Assembly: GCA_025358745.1 (NCBI GenBank)
Contig: JANYIH010000327.1
Location: 1-38,825 of the forward strand
From: Hyphomicrobiales bacterium
GTDB lineage: Bacteria; Pseudomonadota; Alphaproteobacteria; Rhizobiales; Beijerinckiaceae
Length of the DNA: 38,825 bases
Direction of reading: 5' to 3'
A program made the position numbers and the translations under genes. The notes below the pieces were generated by a model. The model was not told the DNA's origin. It saw only the letters and a list, made by a program, of their open reading frames with translations, and made no database searches. The stretch's first letter is position 1, and every line of letters begins with the position of its first letter. Of the stretch, positions 1-7,613 are shown piece after piece.

Positions 1-80
1 ACGTTGAAATTCTCCGACTTGAGCATCAGTTCGATGCTCTGCGCCGTAGCGCTGTCGTCCTCAATGAGTAGAACCCGCAT
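1..80 (-). CDS. ctrA: CtrA cell-cycle response regulator, N-terminal fragment
   Basis: Reading leftwards from an ATG at 80-78, the first 26 codons give MRVLLIEDDSATAQSIELML and then KSENFN before the window ends. This is the near-invariant start of CtrA, the alphaproteobacterial master response regulator of cell cycle, division and motility. The acidic pair of the receiver-domain phosphorylation pocket (ED of LLIEDD) is present; the phosphoacceptor Asp and the DNA-binding domain lie outside the window. The gene diverges from fliJ, an arrangement I recall from other Rhizobiales. Identification rests on 26 residues, but that segment is highly diagnostic. Confidence 0.93.
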   Translation of the reverse strand, partial: MRVLLIEDDSATAQSIELMLKSENFN

Positions 81-617
81 GTTCTAGATCCCCGCCATGG
101 ATCGCCGCCGCCCGACAGCAACGTCCGTCGCCGACTTTTTCTTGCCCCGACGTCCCGCGACGTCGAAGCCGACCGCCATTCCGAATCGACGCTACGTTTG
201 CGCCACAATAGTTAACAAACCTTGAATCACCCCGGCAAGTCCTTTGTCACGATCGATCGCAATTTCTATAAACCGATACGATAACTAGGTTTTTCAGGAT
301 GAAGCCAGTTAATCCTATTCCTTAACTACGCCCTCTAGCCGACTCCTCGGATTCACGCTTTCGCGGTTTCCGCCGCGCGCAAGGAGGCAATTTTTCGCGA
401 CTATGTTAGTGTTAATGACGCGGGTAAACGAAGCCCTAACGTGCGGGGTCAGCCTCGCGAAATTTTCGCACAATGCACAGTCGATCCCCAGCGCAGCCGT
501 TCGCCGCGTAACCAACGCGCAACCTTCCTCGTTCATCCTCGACCCGTCTCGTGGGAAAGCGCGCCAGTCGGGCGCGCATGCGTAAAGCGTTTTCGAGTTC
601 GTGGGGAGTGCGTTGGT
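81..617. promoter_or_regulatory. Divergent ctrA/fliJ intergenic region with GANTC sites
   Basis: I see no convincing gene in these 537 bases, which are visibly more AT-rich around 181-440 than their surroundings. There are four GANTC motifs, the CcrM methylation target: GAATC at 183-187, GAATC at 224-228, GACTC at 341-345 and GATTC at 350-354. TTAA half-sites like those in CtrA boxes occur at 212-215, 309-312, 322-325 and 412-415. The one at 212 is followed after seven bases by TGAA, an imperfect TTAA-N7-TTAA box. In Caulobacter the ctrA promoters are controlled by CcrM methylation and by CtrA itself; similar control here is inferred. No -10/-35 pair is called with confidence. Confidence 0.5.
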
Positions 618-983
618 ATGAAGTCGCGGGACACGCTAATCCGTCTGAAACGGTTTCAAGTCGAGGAGAAGCGCCGGCGCGTCCGTCAGATCGAGATGAT
701 GAGCGCCGAGTTCAATCGCATGATCGCCGATCTCGACCGCGAGATCGCCAACGAGGAGAAGCGGGCCGGCATTAGCGACCCCTCCCACTTCGCCTATCCC
801 ACCTACGCCCGCGCGGCGACCGGGCGGCGCGACAATCTGAAGAGTTCGATTGTCGAATTGGGCGCCCAGATCGACGACGCGAAAGCCGCGCTCGAAGAAG
901 CGCTCGCCGAGTTGCAAAAGCTCGAATCGCTCGACGGGCGCGAAAAGGCGGGCGAACGGGCGGGCGAAGCCGCCCGCGTCTAG
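618..983 (+). CDS. fliJ: FliJ-family flagellar export chaperone
   Basis: The 121-residue protein starts MKSRDTLIRLKRFQVEEKRR and is almost entirely charged alpha-helix, with heptad-like stretches at about 10-60 and 75-115. That is the antiparallel coiled-coil layout of FliJ, which works with the FliI ATPase and FliH in the flagellar type III export apparatus. The middle segment SDPSHFAYPTYARAA matches my memory of rhizobial FliJ proteins. The ATG at 618 is preceded by GGGGAG nine bases upstream; longer in-frame extensions read through unconstrained intergenic sequence. It diverges from ctrA and no fliI lies next to it in this window, so it may be a separated or orphan copy. Confidence 0.85.
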   Translation: MKSRDTLIRLKRFQVEEKRRRVRQIEMMSAEFNRMIADLDREIANEEKRAGISDPSHFAYPTYARAATGRRDNLKSSIVELGAQIDDAKAALEEALAELQKLESLDGREKAGERAGEAARV

Positions 984-1018
984 GCCGCGCGCCCCTCGCG
1001 GTCTAAGCCTTTCCGCCG

Positions 1019-1060
1019 GTTGCGGCCCGCCGATTGATGAGCTAAGCGGGGGGCCGCAAC
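1019..1060 (+). terminator. Stem-loop downstream of fliJ
   Basis: A 14-base arm at 1019-1032 pairs with 1047-1060 with one mismatch around a 14-base loop. It sits between the fliJ stop (983) and the next start (1088). There is no T-run on either side, so it may be a Rho-independent-like terminator without a U tract, or simply an mRNA 3' end stabiliser. Confidence 0.45.
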
Positions 1061-1087
1061 ATCTGAAAAAATCGAGGGGCGGTCGGA

Positions 1088-1372
1088 ATGTCGGATCATG
1101 CGGGCGTCGCGAAGGCGGATCTCGGGCTTGATTTGCCGGCGCATGAAGAAACCTACGCCGGTTTCGTGAGCCTGACCGAGAATCTGACGATCCATGTCAT
1201 CAATATTGTGCTCTTGCTGGTTCTTTGGGGCCTGGAGGGACATCCCTTCGTCGCCTTGATCGGCTTCATCCTCAATATCGCAGCTTCCGCGCTCGCGGGC
1301 ATAACGGGCCTGGGCTGGCGTTTGCCGGCGGCCGTTTTTGTCCTGCTGGGCCTCGCCTGCATCGTTCTTTAA
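1088..1372 (+). CDS. aa3-type cytochrome c oxidase subunit IV-like small membrane protein
   Basis: A 94-residue protein with a short polar N-terminus containing DLPAHEETYAGF, the signature region of the small bacterial aa3 oxidase subunit IV family. It is followed by hydrophobic stretches at about 31-47, 53-70 and 76-94. The usual family member is shorter, with one membrane helix, so this one is extended. It lies 56 bases upstream of pntAA on the same strand; I recall such genes beside pnt in other Rhizobiales. Whether it serves the oxidase or the transhydrogenase is unknown. The ATG at 1088 follows a weak purine-rich stretch. Confidence 0.6.
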   Translation: MSDHAGVAKADLGLDLPAHEETYAGFVSLTENLTIHVINIVLLLVLWGLEGHPFVALIGFILNIAASALAGITGLGWRLPAAVFVLLGLACIVL

Positions 1373-1397
1373 GTTCAGCCGCGGCGTAGCCGCTGGC

Positions 1398-1413
1398 GAC
1401 GGCGCGCGCCGTC
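1398..1413. promoter_or_regulatory. 16-bp perfect palindrome in the pntAA leader
   Basis: GACGGCGCGCGCCGTC is a perfect palindrome ending 15 bases before the pntAA ATG. A second small hairpin, GCGGC-GTA-GCCGC, occupies 1381-1393. They could be an operator or leader secondary structure. In DNA this GC-rich chance palindromes are common, so the call is tentative. The pntAA ribosome binding site GAGGAG lies just downstream. Confidence 0.3.
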
Positions 1414-1428
1414 TGTCGAGGAGACGTT

Positions 1429-2550
1429 ATGCGAATCGGGGCGCCGAAAGAAACCGAAGCGGGGGAGACGCGCGTCGCGGTCTCGCCGGAAACGGTCAAG
1501 AAATTCATTGCGCTGGGGGCCCAAATCGTTGTCGCCAAGGGCGCGGGCCTCGCTTCGGGCTTCACGGACGCGGATTACGCGGCTGCGGGCGCGACGCTTG
1601 GCGAACAGGGGGAGGCGCTCGGCGCCGAGGTGGTGCTTAAGGTGCGCCGTCCCCATGCGGACGAGACAACGGCGTTGAAATCGGGCGCGCTCGTCGTCGC
1701 CATCCAGGACCCCTACGGGCATACAAGCGAAATCGAGGCGCTCGCCAAATCCGGCGTCGCTGCGTTCGCGATGGAGCTGATGCCTCGCATCACCCGCGCG
1801 CAGGTGATGGACGTGCTGTCCTCCCAGGCCAATCTCGCCGGCTATCGCGCGGTGATCGACGCGGCGGCCGAATATGGGCGCGGCTTCCCGATGATGATGA
1901 CGCCGGCGGGCACGGTGCCGGCCGCGAAAGCCTTCATCATGGGCGTCGGCGTCGCCGGCCTGCAGGCGATCGCCACCGCCCGGCGGCTCGGCGCCATCGT
2001 CACCGCAACGGACGTGCGCCCCGCCACCAAGGAACAGGTCGAATCGCTCGGCGCCAAATTCGTCGCCGTCGAGGACGAGGAGTTCAAGCAGGCCGAGACT
2101 TCGGGCGGCTACGCCAAGGAAATGTCGGACGGCTACAAGGCCAAGCAGGCCACGCTGGTGGCCGCCCATATCGCCAAGCAGGACATCGTCATCACGACGG
2201 CGCTGATTCCGGGCCGCCCGGCGCCGAAGCTTGTCACCGCTGCGATGGTCGCCTCGATGCGGGCGGGCTCGGTGATCATCGATCTCGCGGTCGAGCGCGG
2301 CGGCAATTGCGAGTTGTCGAAGGCCAACGAACTCGTCGTCTCCGACAATGGCGTGAAGATCGTCGGCTATTCCGACGTTCGCAAGCTCGCCTCCACCGCC
2401 TCCTCGCTTTACGCGCGCAACCTCTACGCCTTTGTCGAGACGCTGATCGACAAGGCGGAGAAGAAGCTCGCCGTGAACTGGGACGACGAACTGGTCAAGG
2501 CGACCTTGCTGACCCGCGATGGCGCGGTGACGCATCCAAATTTCCGCTAA
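1429..2550 (+). CDS. pntAA: Proton-translocating NAD(P)+ transhydrogenase, subunit alpha part 1 (domain I)
   Basis: The 373-residue soluble domain I binds NAD(H). The protein starts [20 protein letters not shown], the standard beginning of the alanine dehydrogenase/PntA fold. The Rossmann segment [18 protein letters not shown] is at about residues 173-190, followed by TDVRP with the acidic residue expected to bind the adenosine ribose of NAD. GAGGAG lies seven bases before the ATG. It is the first of three consecutive genes (pntAA, pntAB, pntB), the split form known from Rhodospirillum rubrum and most alphaproteobacteria. The complex moves hydride from NADH to NADP+ driven by proton influx, supplying NADPH. 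Confidence 0.95.
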   Translation: MRIGAPKETEAGETRVAVSPETVKKFIALGAQIVVAKGAGLASGFTDADYAAAGATLGEQGEALGAEVVLKVRRPHADETTALKSGALVVAIQDPYGHTSEIEALAKSGVAAFAMELMPRITRAQVMDVLSSQANLAGYRAVIDAAAEYGRGFPMMMTPAGTVPAAKAFIMGVGVAGLQAIATARRLGAIVTATDVRPATKEQVESLGAKFVAVEDEEFKQAETSGGYAKEMSDGYKAKQATLVAAHIAKQDIVITTALIPGRPAPKLVTAAMVASMRAGSVIIDLAVERGGNCELSKANELVVSDNGVKIVGYSDVRKLASTASSLYARNLYAFVETLIDKAEKKLAVNWDDELVKATLLTRDGAVTHPNFR

Positions 2551-2558
2551 GGAACCCG

Positions 2559-2981
2559 ATGGACAACCCCGACGCCAGCATTGATCGCGCCCGCGCCGCC
2601 GCCGCCGCCGCGCGCGACGCCGCCGCCCAGGCGGAAGCATACGCCGACCAGCTCGCCGCGACCGCCCATGCCGCCACCAGCGGCGCGATCGACCCGTTCG
2701 TGTTCCGGCTGGCGATCTTCGCGCTGGCGGTGTGCGTCGGCTATTACGTCGTCTGGTCGGTGACGCCGGCGCTGCACACGCCGCTGATGTCAGTCACCAA
2801 CGCTATCTCCTCGGTTATCGTCGTCGGCGCTTTGCTGTCGGTTGGCGTCGCCGGCGTCAACGCCGGCTCGAACTTCGCCAAACTGCTTGGCTTCCTCGCG
2901 CTGATCCTGGCGAGCGTGAACATCTTCGGCGGCTTCATGGTCACCGAGCGGATGCTCGCGATGTACAAGAAGAAGGGCTGA
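2559..2981 (+). CDS. pntAB: NAD(P)+ transhydrogenase subunit alpha part 2 (membrane domain II, N-terminal part)
   Basis: A 140-residue protein with an Ala-rich, probably helical, N-terminal stretch (residues 8-45), followed by three or four membrane segments from about residue 50. It ends in [17 protein letters not shown], the typical PntAB tail. It forms the proton channel together with the membrane part of PntB. The start is ATG at 2559, eight bases after the pntAA stop, preceded by AAGGAA. The Ala-rich leader is longer than in minimal PntAB proteins and may be a linker to domain I. Confidence 0.92.
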   Translation: MDNPDASIDRARAAAAAARDAAAQAEAYADQLAATAHAATSGAIDPFVFRLAIFALAVCVGYYVVWSVTPALHTPLMSVTNAISSVIVVGALLSVGVAGVNAGSNFAKLLGFLALILASVNIFGGFMVTERMLAMYKKKG

Positions 2982-2986
2982 GCGCC

Positions 2987-4387
2987 GTGAACGCCAATTT
3001 CGCCGCCCTGCTCTACCTCGTCGCCGGCATCCTGTTCATCATGGCGCTGCGCGGCCTGTCGTCGCCCGCCTCGTCACGGCAGGGCAACCGCTACGGCATC
3101 TTCGGCATGGGGCTGGCGGTCGTCACCACGCTGGCGCTGAGTCCGCCGCACGGGTTCTTGTCCTGGGTGCTGGTGCTGCTCGGCTTCGGCATAGGCGGCG
3201 GCATCGGCGCCTGGCGCGCGCGCACGGTGCAGATGACGGCGATGCCGCAACTGGTCGCGATGTTCCATTCGCTGGTCGGTCTTGCCGCCGTGCTGGTGGC
3301 GGCGGGCGCGCTCTATGCGCCGGTCGCGTTCGGCATCAGCGACGGCGTGCACATCCACCCCGCCAGCACGATCGAAATGTCGTTGGGTCTGGCGATCGGC
3401 GCCGTCACCTTCACGGGCTCGATCATCGCGTTCCTCAAGCTCGACGGCCGCATGTCCGGCGCGCCGATCATGCTGCCGCAGCGACATCTCCTCAACATCG
3501 CGCTGGGGGTCGGCCTTGTCGCGCTGATCGTGGTGTTCTTTGCGACGCAGGCGGCCTTCGTCTTCTGGCTGATCGCGCTGTTCGCGCTCGTCCTGGGCGT
3601 GACGATCATCATACCGATCGGCGGCGCCGACATGCCGGTCGTCATTTCGATGCTGAATTCCTATTCCGGCTGGGCGGCGGCGGGCATCGGCTTCACGCTC
3701 GGCAATTTGGCGCTCATCATCACCGGCGCGTTGGTTGGCTCCTCGGGCGCGATCCTGTCCTACATCATGTGCAAGGGCATGAACCGCTCGTTCTTCTCCG
3801 TCATCCTCGGCGGTTTTGGCGGCGAGACGGCGGGGCCAGCGGGCGCCAAGGAGACGCGGCCGGTCAAGCAGGGGTCGGCCGACGACGCCGCCTTCATGAT
3901 GAAGAACGCCTCGAAGATCATCATCGTGCCGGGCTACGGCATGGCGGTGGCGCAGGCGCAGCACAGCTTGCGCGAAATGTGCGACGTCCTCAAGAAGGAG
4001 GGCGTCGAGATCAAATACGCGATCCATCCGGTCGCCGGCCGCATGCCCGGCCACATGAACGTGCTTCTGGCGGAAGCCAACGTGCCCTACGACGAAGTGT
4101 TCGAGTTGGAGGACATCAACAACGAATTCGCGCAGGCCGACATCGCTTACGTCATCGGCGCCAACGACGTCACCAACCCCGCCGCCAAGACCGACCCGAA
4201 ATCGCCGATCTACGGCATGCCGATCCTCGATGTCGAGAAGGCCAAGACCGTGCTGTTCGTCAAGCGCGGCATGGGCTCGGGTTACGCCGGCGTCGAGAAC
4301 GAACTGTTCTTCCGCGACAACACGCTGATGCTGTTCGGCGACGCCAAGAAGGTCACCGATTCCATCGTCAAGGCGTTGCAGCATTGA
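2987..4387 (+). CDS. pntB: NAD(P)+ transhydrogenase subunit beta (domains II and III)
   Basis: The 466-residue protein uses a GTG start at 2987, five bases after the pntAB stop. The N-terminal half (about 1-260) has repeated membrane helices, including the conserved SYSGWAAAGIGF. The C-terminal half is the NADP(H)-binding domain III with VPGYGMAVAQAQH, HPVAGRMPGHMNVLLAEA and IGANDVTNPAA. All the usual functional motifs are intact and the length is normal. Its stop codon overlaps the start of the next gene, so the operon continues into a LytM-domain gene. Confidence 0.95.
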   Translation: MNANFAALLYLVAGILFIMALRGLSSPASSRQGNRYGIFGMGLAVVTTLALSPPHGFLSWVLVLLGFGIGGGIGAWRARTVQMTAMPQLVAMFHSLVGLAAVLVAAGALYAPVAFGISDGVHIHPASTIEMSLGLAIGAVTFTGSIIAFLKLDGRMSGAPIMLPQRHLLNIALGVGLVALIVVFFATQAAFVFWLIALFALVLGVTIIIPIGGADMPVVISMLNSYSGWAAAGIGFTLGNLALIITGALVGSSGAILSYIMCKGMNRSFFSVILGGFGGETAGPAGAKETRPVKQGSADDAAFMMKNASKIIIVPGYGMAVAQAQHSLREMCDVLKKEGVEIKYAIHPVAGRMPGHMNVLLAEANVPYDEVFELEDINNEFAQADIAYVIGANDVTNPAAKTDPKSPIYGMPILDVEKAKTVLFVKRGMGSGYAGVENELFFRDNTLMLFGDAKKVTDSIVKALQH

Positions 4388-4812
4388 GGCGGGGCGGGCT
4401 GTTCGCGCTCGCCCTGGTCCTGGCCGGCGGCGCTTTCGCACAGGACGCGCCGCTGCCGAAATTCCGCTGGCCGCTGATAGGCAAAATCGCAAAGGCGCCG
4501 GACGGGCGCGGCATCGACATCACAACGCCGCTCGGCGAAGCCGTTCACGCCGCCGCTGATGGCGACGTGATCTATGCAAACGATGAGTTGGCGACGTTCG
4601 GCAAGATGGTCGTCATCCGGCACGCCGATGAATACGTGACGACCTACGCGCATCTCTCCGAAATGACGGTGGCCAAGGGAGTCGCGGTCAAGCGCGGCCA
4701 GATCATCGGCAAGTCCGGCCAGACCGGCGCAACCAAGCGGCCGGGTCTACACTTCGAATTGCGCAAGAACGAGGCTTCGCTCGACCCCGTCGGCTATCTC
4801 ACGCCGAGGTGA
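4384..4812 (+). CDS. Exported degenerate LytM (M23-like) domain protein, EnvC/NlpD-like
   Basis: The start is chosen as TTG at 4384, overlapping the pntB stop as TTGA. It gives a clean signal peptide (MRRGGLFALALVLAGGAFA, cleavage before Gln20) and a 142-residue product. Residues 32-140 form a LytM domain ending LHFELRKNEASLDPVGYLTP, close to the end of NlpD/EnvC-type domains. Two zinc-ligand positions are lost: the first His of HxxxD is Gly41 (Asp45 kept), and the first His of HxH is Gly121 (His123 kept). Such domains activate amidases in cell division rather than cutting peptidoglycan. There is no LysM or coiled-coil region, so it is only the domain. Linkage to pntB is odd. Confidence 0.78.
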   Translation: MRRGGLFALALVLAGGAFAQDAPLPKFRWPLIGKIAKAPDGRGIDITTPLGEAVHAAADGDVIYANDELATFGKMVVIRHADEYVTTYAHLSEMTVAKGVAVKRGQIIGKSGQTGATKRPGLHFELRKNEASLDPVGYLTPR

Positions 4813-4825
4813 AACGCGAGTTCGC

Positions 4826-6190
4826 TCACGCGGCCTTCCTCTTCATCGCCCTGGCGATCCGCTCGGGCGACGGCATTTCAGGCGCCTTCGCCACTTCCGT
4901 GTGCTGGAAGCGACGGCGGCGCGCAAGATTGGCGCTTTCGGCCATCATGACTTCCACCATCGCGCGCGGCGGCCACAACTTGACATTGGGCGCCTTGCCC
5001 TTCCCCAAGCGATTCAACTGCGCGTAGAACCAATATATGCCGGCGAAATTGGCGAGCACGCCGAGCAACGGCAGCGGCGAATTCGAACTGAACCACCCCT
5101 TAGCCCGCCTCAGGTTCGTTTCCCAGGACTCGAGCTGATCGATCTCGCCTGAAAGCAGGGCGCGCACGCAGCGCTGATCGACGCATACCGGGCGCGCAAC
5201 GCCGAGCAGATCGACGCCCTCGTCAAGTGCGGCCTGCATACCCGCGCGACTTCTCAGGCCGCCCGTCAGCATCACCGGCATTCTCAATTCCTGCCGCAAG
5301 GCGCGCGCGAACTCGAAGAAATAGGCCTCGCGCGCAGCGGTGGAGGGTTTGAGCGGCGGTTCGCAATCGGCGCCGACGCCGGTCGCGCCGAGCATCACCG
5401 GGCTCTCATAGGACCCGCCGGAAATCTCCAACAGATCGACGCCCGCCGCCTCGAGCCAGCGGCCGACCATCAGGCTGTCCTGCCCGTTGAAGCCGCCGCG
5501 TTGGAAATCGGCGGAGTTGAGTTTGACCGCGATGGGGAAGTTGCGCCCGACGCGCTTGCGCGTCGCCGCAACCACTTCGAGCAACAATCGGGCGCGGTTT
5601 TCGAGCGGGCCGCCCCATTGATCGGTGCGGTTATTGACGTTGGGCGCCAGGAACGAGCCGAGTAGATAGCCGTGCGCGGCGTGGATCTGCACGCCGGTGA
5701 AGCCGGTCGCCTTGCAGATCGCGGCGGCGGTTGCGAATTTCTCGATCACGAGATGAATCTCGCCGATTGTCATCGCCTGCGGTTTGCCGAACAGCGTGCT
5801 CGGCAGGCCCATTTGCACGTCGGAGACCGACAGCGGATACCGATTCACGGTCTTGGGCGTCTGCCGGCCGGAATGGGACAACTGCGCCCAGAAATGCGCG
5901 CCGCCGCGTGTGGCGCAGGCGGTCCAGCTACGCAGCGCTTTCGACTGTTCCGGGCTATCGCGCTCGATGATGACGTTGCCGGGGCGCTCCAGGTGATTGG
6001 CGTCGACGATGATGTTGCCGGAGATCATCAGGCCGAAGCCCGCGTCCGACCAGCCCTCGTACAGCCGCTCGAGTTCCCCCGACGGCTGGCCGCGCTCGTC
6101 GGCGAGCCCTTCGGTAATCGCGGCCTTGGCGAGCCGATTGGCGATCCGCGCGCCGCACGGCAACAATAGGGCATCGTTGAGATTTGGCAT
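4826..6190 (-). CDS. NADH:flavin oxidoreductase, old yellow enzyme family
   Basis: A 454-residue FMN TIM-barrel enzyme. The N-terminus has the family's LPCGARIANRLAKAAITEGLA. The substrate-binding pair lies in IHAAHGYLLGSFLAP, followed by NNRTDQWGG and later VKLNSADF and LTGGLRS for flavin phosphate binding. It is longer than the usual OYE (about 360-410), with a C-terminal extension after residue 380 that has a hydrophobic stretch (PLPLLGVLANFAGIYWFYAQL) and may touch the membrane. It lacks the additional iron-sulfur and pyridine-nucleotide domains of 2,4-dienoyl-CoA reductase. Substrate unknown; probably an ene reductase. It converges on the LytM gene, 13 bases away, and stands alone. Confidence 0.85.
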   Translation of the reverse strand: MPNLNDALLLPCGARIANRLAKAAITEGLADERGQPSGELERLYEGWSDAGFGLMISGNIIVDANHLERPGNVIIERDSPEQSKALRSWTACATRGGAHFWAQLSHSGRQTPKTVNRYPLSVSDVQMGLPSTLFGKPQAMTIGEIHLVIEKFATAAAICKATGFTGVQIHAAHGYLLGSFLAPNVNNRTDQWGGPLENRARLLLEVVAATRKRVGRNFPIAVKLNSADFQRGGFNGQDSLMVGRWLEAAGVDLLEISGGSYESPVMLGATGVGADCEPPLKPSTAAREAYFFEFARALRQELRMPVMLTGGLRSRAGMQAALDEGVDLLGVARPVCVDQRCVRALLSGEIDQLESWETNLRRAKGWFSSNSPLPLLGVLANFAGIYWFYAQLNRLGKGKAPNVKLWPPRAMVEVMMAESANLARRRRFQHTEVAKAPEMPSPERIARAMKRKAA

Positions 6191-6402
6191 GCGTCTCTGA
6201 CCACCAGAATGAAGCGCCCTCCGTCCGAAGAGGAGCTTTCATAGACAGCGCTGGACCCATCAAAGCCAAATCGGCGTTAATAAGTGACCTGTCTCCCAGC
6301 CGTCGCGCGAGCATTGCGTCGCGCGAACAGCGAGAAACGCGATTCAGGTTGAACGAAGGGCTAATGATCGCCGAAGGCGGGGCGGCCCGTCATCGGCGAC
6401 GT

Positions 6403-7506
6403 TCAATTGGGCAGCGGGATCGAGGCGGAACGCGGCGCCGGCGAGGAAGGCTGATCCGGGGCGGCGGCGCTGCGGGGCAGCGGCATATCGTCGCTGCGCA
6501 GGCGCGGCGCCGAGACGGCCGCGAGCGGCGCCAGCAGCGGGTTGGCGGCCTGAGAGGCCGTCGTCGACGCGGCGCCGCCAGCCGGCATCGGCACGGCGAC
6601 CGCGTCGCGCGCGGGAGGATCGAGCGCGACCGCGCGCTCCTCGCGCGCCGCTTCGCGCACGTGATGGCGAACGTGCCTGGCGACTTTGTGGTGGGCTCGA
6701 CGGCGCGGCGGGGCCAGCCGCTCGCGCGTCATGGCGGGCCGTTGCGTTACCCCCGGCACGACGAAATAGCCCACCCCCGCGGCGGCGAGCGCGTCGCCGC
6801 CTGTGTCCGCGCCGGTTGAAATGGGATCGAGATAGGCGACCCGCGAATCCGGCGGGTAGACCTGCATGTCACGCAGCATCGGCAGAATTTCGGCTTCGCC
6901 CAGCGAAGAACGACAGAGCCGGACGCGAACGGAGGTCGGTTGCACCGGCAACGAAGGCGCGCCGGTCGGCGCCTCGCCGATGCGCGGAATCTTCCACAGG
7001 CTCCATTGCCACGCATAGATGCAAGTCACGCCGTCGCGGGGATGGCCGATCGCATAGCCGAACGGCCCGAAACCGTTGCGCGCGAACGTCTGCGATAACT
7101 GCATGTCGACGCCGGCGAAATTCTCGTCGAGTTCCTGGCCGATCATCCCTTTGGTCGGCATGCCGACGCGGCCGAGATCCGACGGCCCTTTCGATTGATC
7201 GACTTTGACGACGATGGCGTTTTCGCCCAACGTGTTGGGGTCGCCGCGCAACACGATGCGTTGCGTAAGGACGCCGCGCACCTGGCTTTGCAGAATCGCG
7301 ACCACCGCGCCGGCGGCGACCGGCAGTTCCGCCATCGGGCTGCGGCCTTCGGTCGCTGACGCGACTTCCGTGACAGCTTCATAGCCTGCGCGCGTGTCGC
7401 TGGGAGCAACCGAGCAGCCGGCAAGCGAGGTCAACAGCAGGAAGGCCAGGGCGCGCCGCGACGCGCCATTGCGCACCCGCCAATAGGCAGAAACATCCGT
7501 CCGCAT
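6403..7506 (-). CDS. bcsN: Cellulose biosynthesis protein BcsN-like lipoprotein
   Basis: The start is set at the ATG at 7506, which gives a twin-Arg-containing leader and a lipobox Leu28-Ala-Gly-Cys31 (367 residues). An upstream start at 7587 would bury the signal. The body (about 45-260) contains alternating beta-type segments and conserved Cys residues; the last 100 residues are Arg/Ala/Pro-rich and low complexity. BcsN accompanies cellulose synthase operons in Rhizobiales; its function is unsettled. I assign it by position at the end of the bcs operon, lipoprotein nature and size rather than a diagnostic motif. It follows the bcsK-like stop by 107 bases, so a separate promoter is possible. 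Confidence 0.68.
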   Translation of the reverse strand: MRTDVSAYWRVRNGASRRALAFLLLTSLAGCSVAPSDTRAGYEAVTEVASATEGRSPMAELPVAAGAVVAILQSQVRGVLTQRIVLRGDPNTLGENAIVVKVDQSKGPSDLGRVGMPTKGMIGQELDENFAGVDMQLSQTFARNGFGPFGYAIGHPRDGVTCIYAWQWSLWKIPRIGEAPTGAPSLPVQPTSVRVRLCRSSLGEAEILPMLRDMQVYPPDSRVAYLDPISTGADTGGDALAAAGVGYFVVPGVTQRPAMTRERLAPPRRRAHHKVARHVRHHVREAAREERAVALDPPARDAVAVPMPAGGAASTTASQAANPLLAPLAAVSAPRLRSDDMPLPRSAAAPDQPSSPAPRSASIPLPN

Positions 7507-7613
7507 GTTACGCACCCGACAAACGCCTAACGCTCGCTTTGCGACAGGCTGGGCCCGCCGCCAAGTTTCCCTATGGTTAGCGAACAATGCTTGCGTTTTG
7601 GTTGCTATTTCCC

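Noticed and set aside
309-325. TTAA-N9-TTAA as a CtrA box
   Set aside because: The spacing is nine, not the seven of the CtrA consensus, so it is noted only as half-sites.
1375-2640. 421-codon minus-strand frame opposite pntAA
   Set aside because: Antisense to a gene with unmistakable transhydrogenase motifs; low-complexity Arg/Gly-rich translation.
3074-4492. 472-codon minus-strand frame opposite pntB
   Set aside because: Antisense shadow, Arg/His/Asp-rich, no domain.
4815-4832. UUCG-loop hairpin between the convergent LytM and oxidoreductase genes
   Set aside because: The uninterrupted stem is only three pairs before a two-base bulge and includes a stop codon; too weak to call a terminator.
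6301-6326. Direct repeat CGTCGCGCGA at 6301-6310 and 6317-6326 upstream of the oxidoreductase gene
   Set aside because: Two CG-rich ten-mers at 16-base spacing are plausible by chance in this composition, and no adjacent regulator gene exists.
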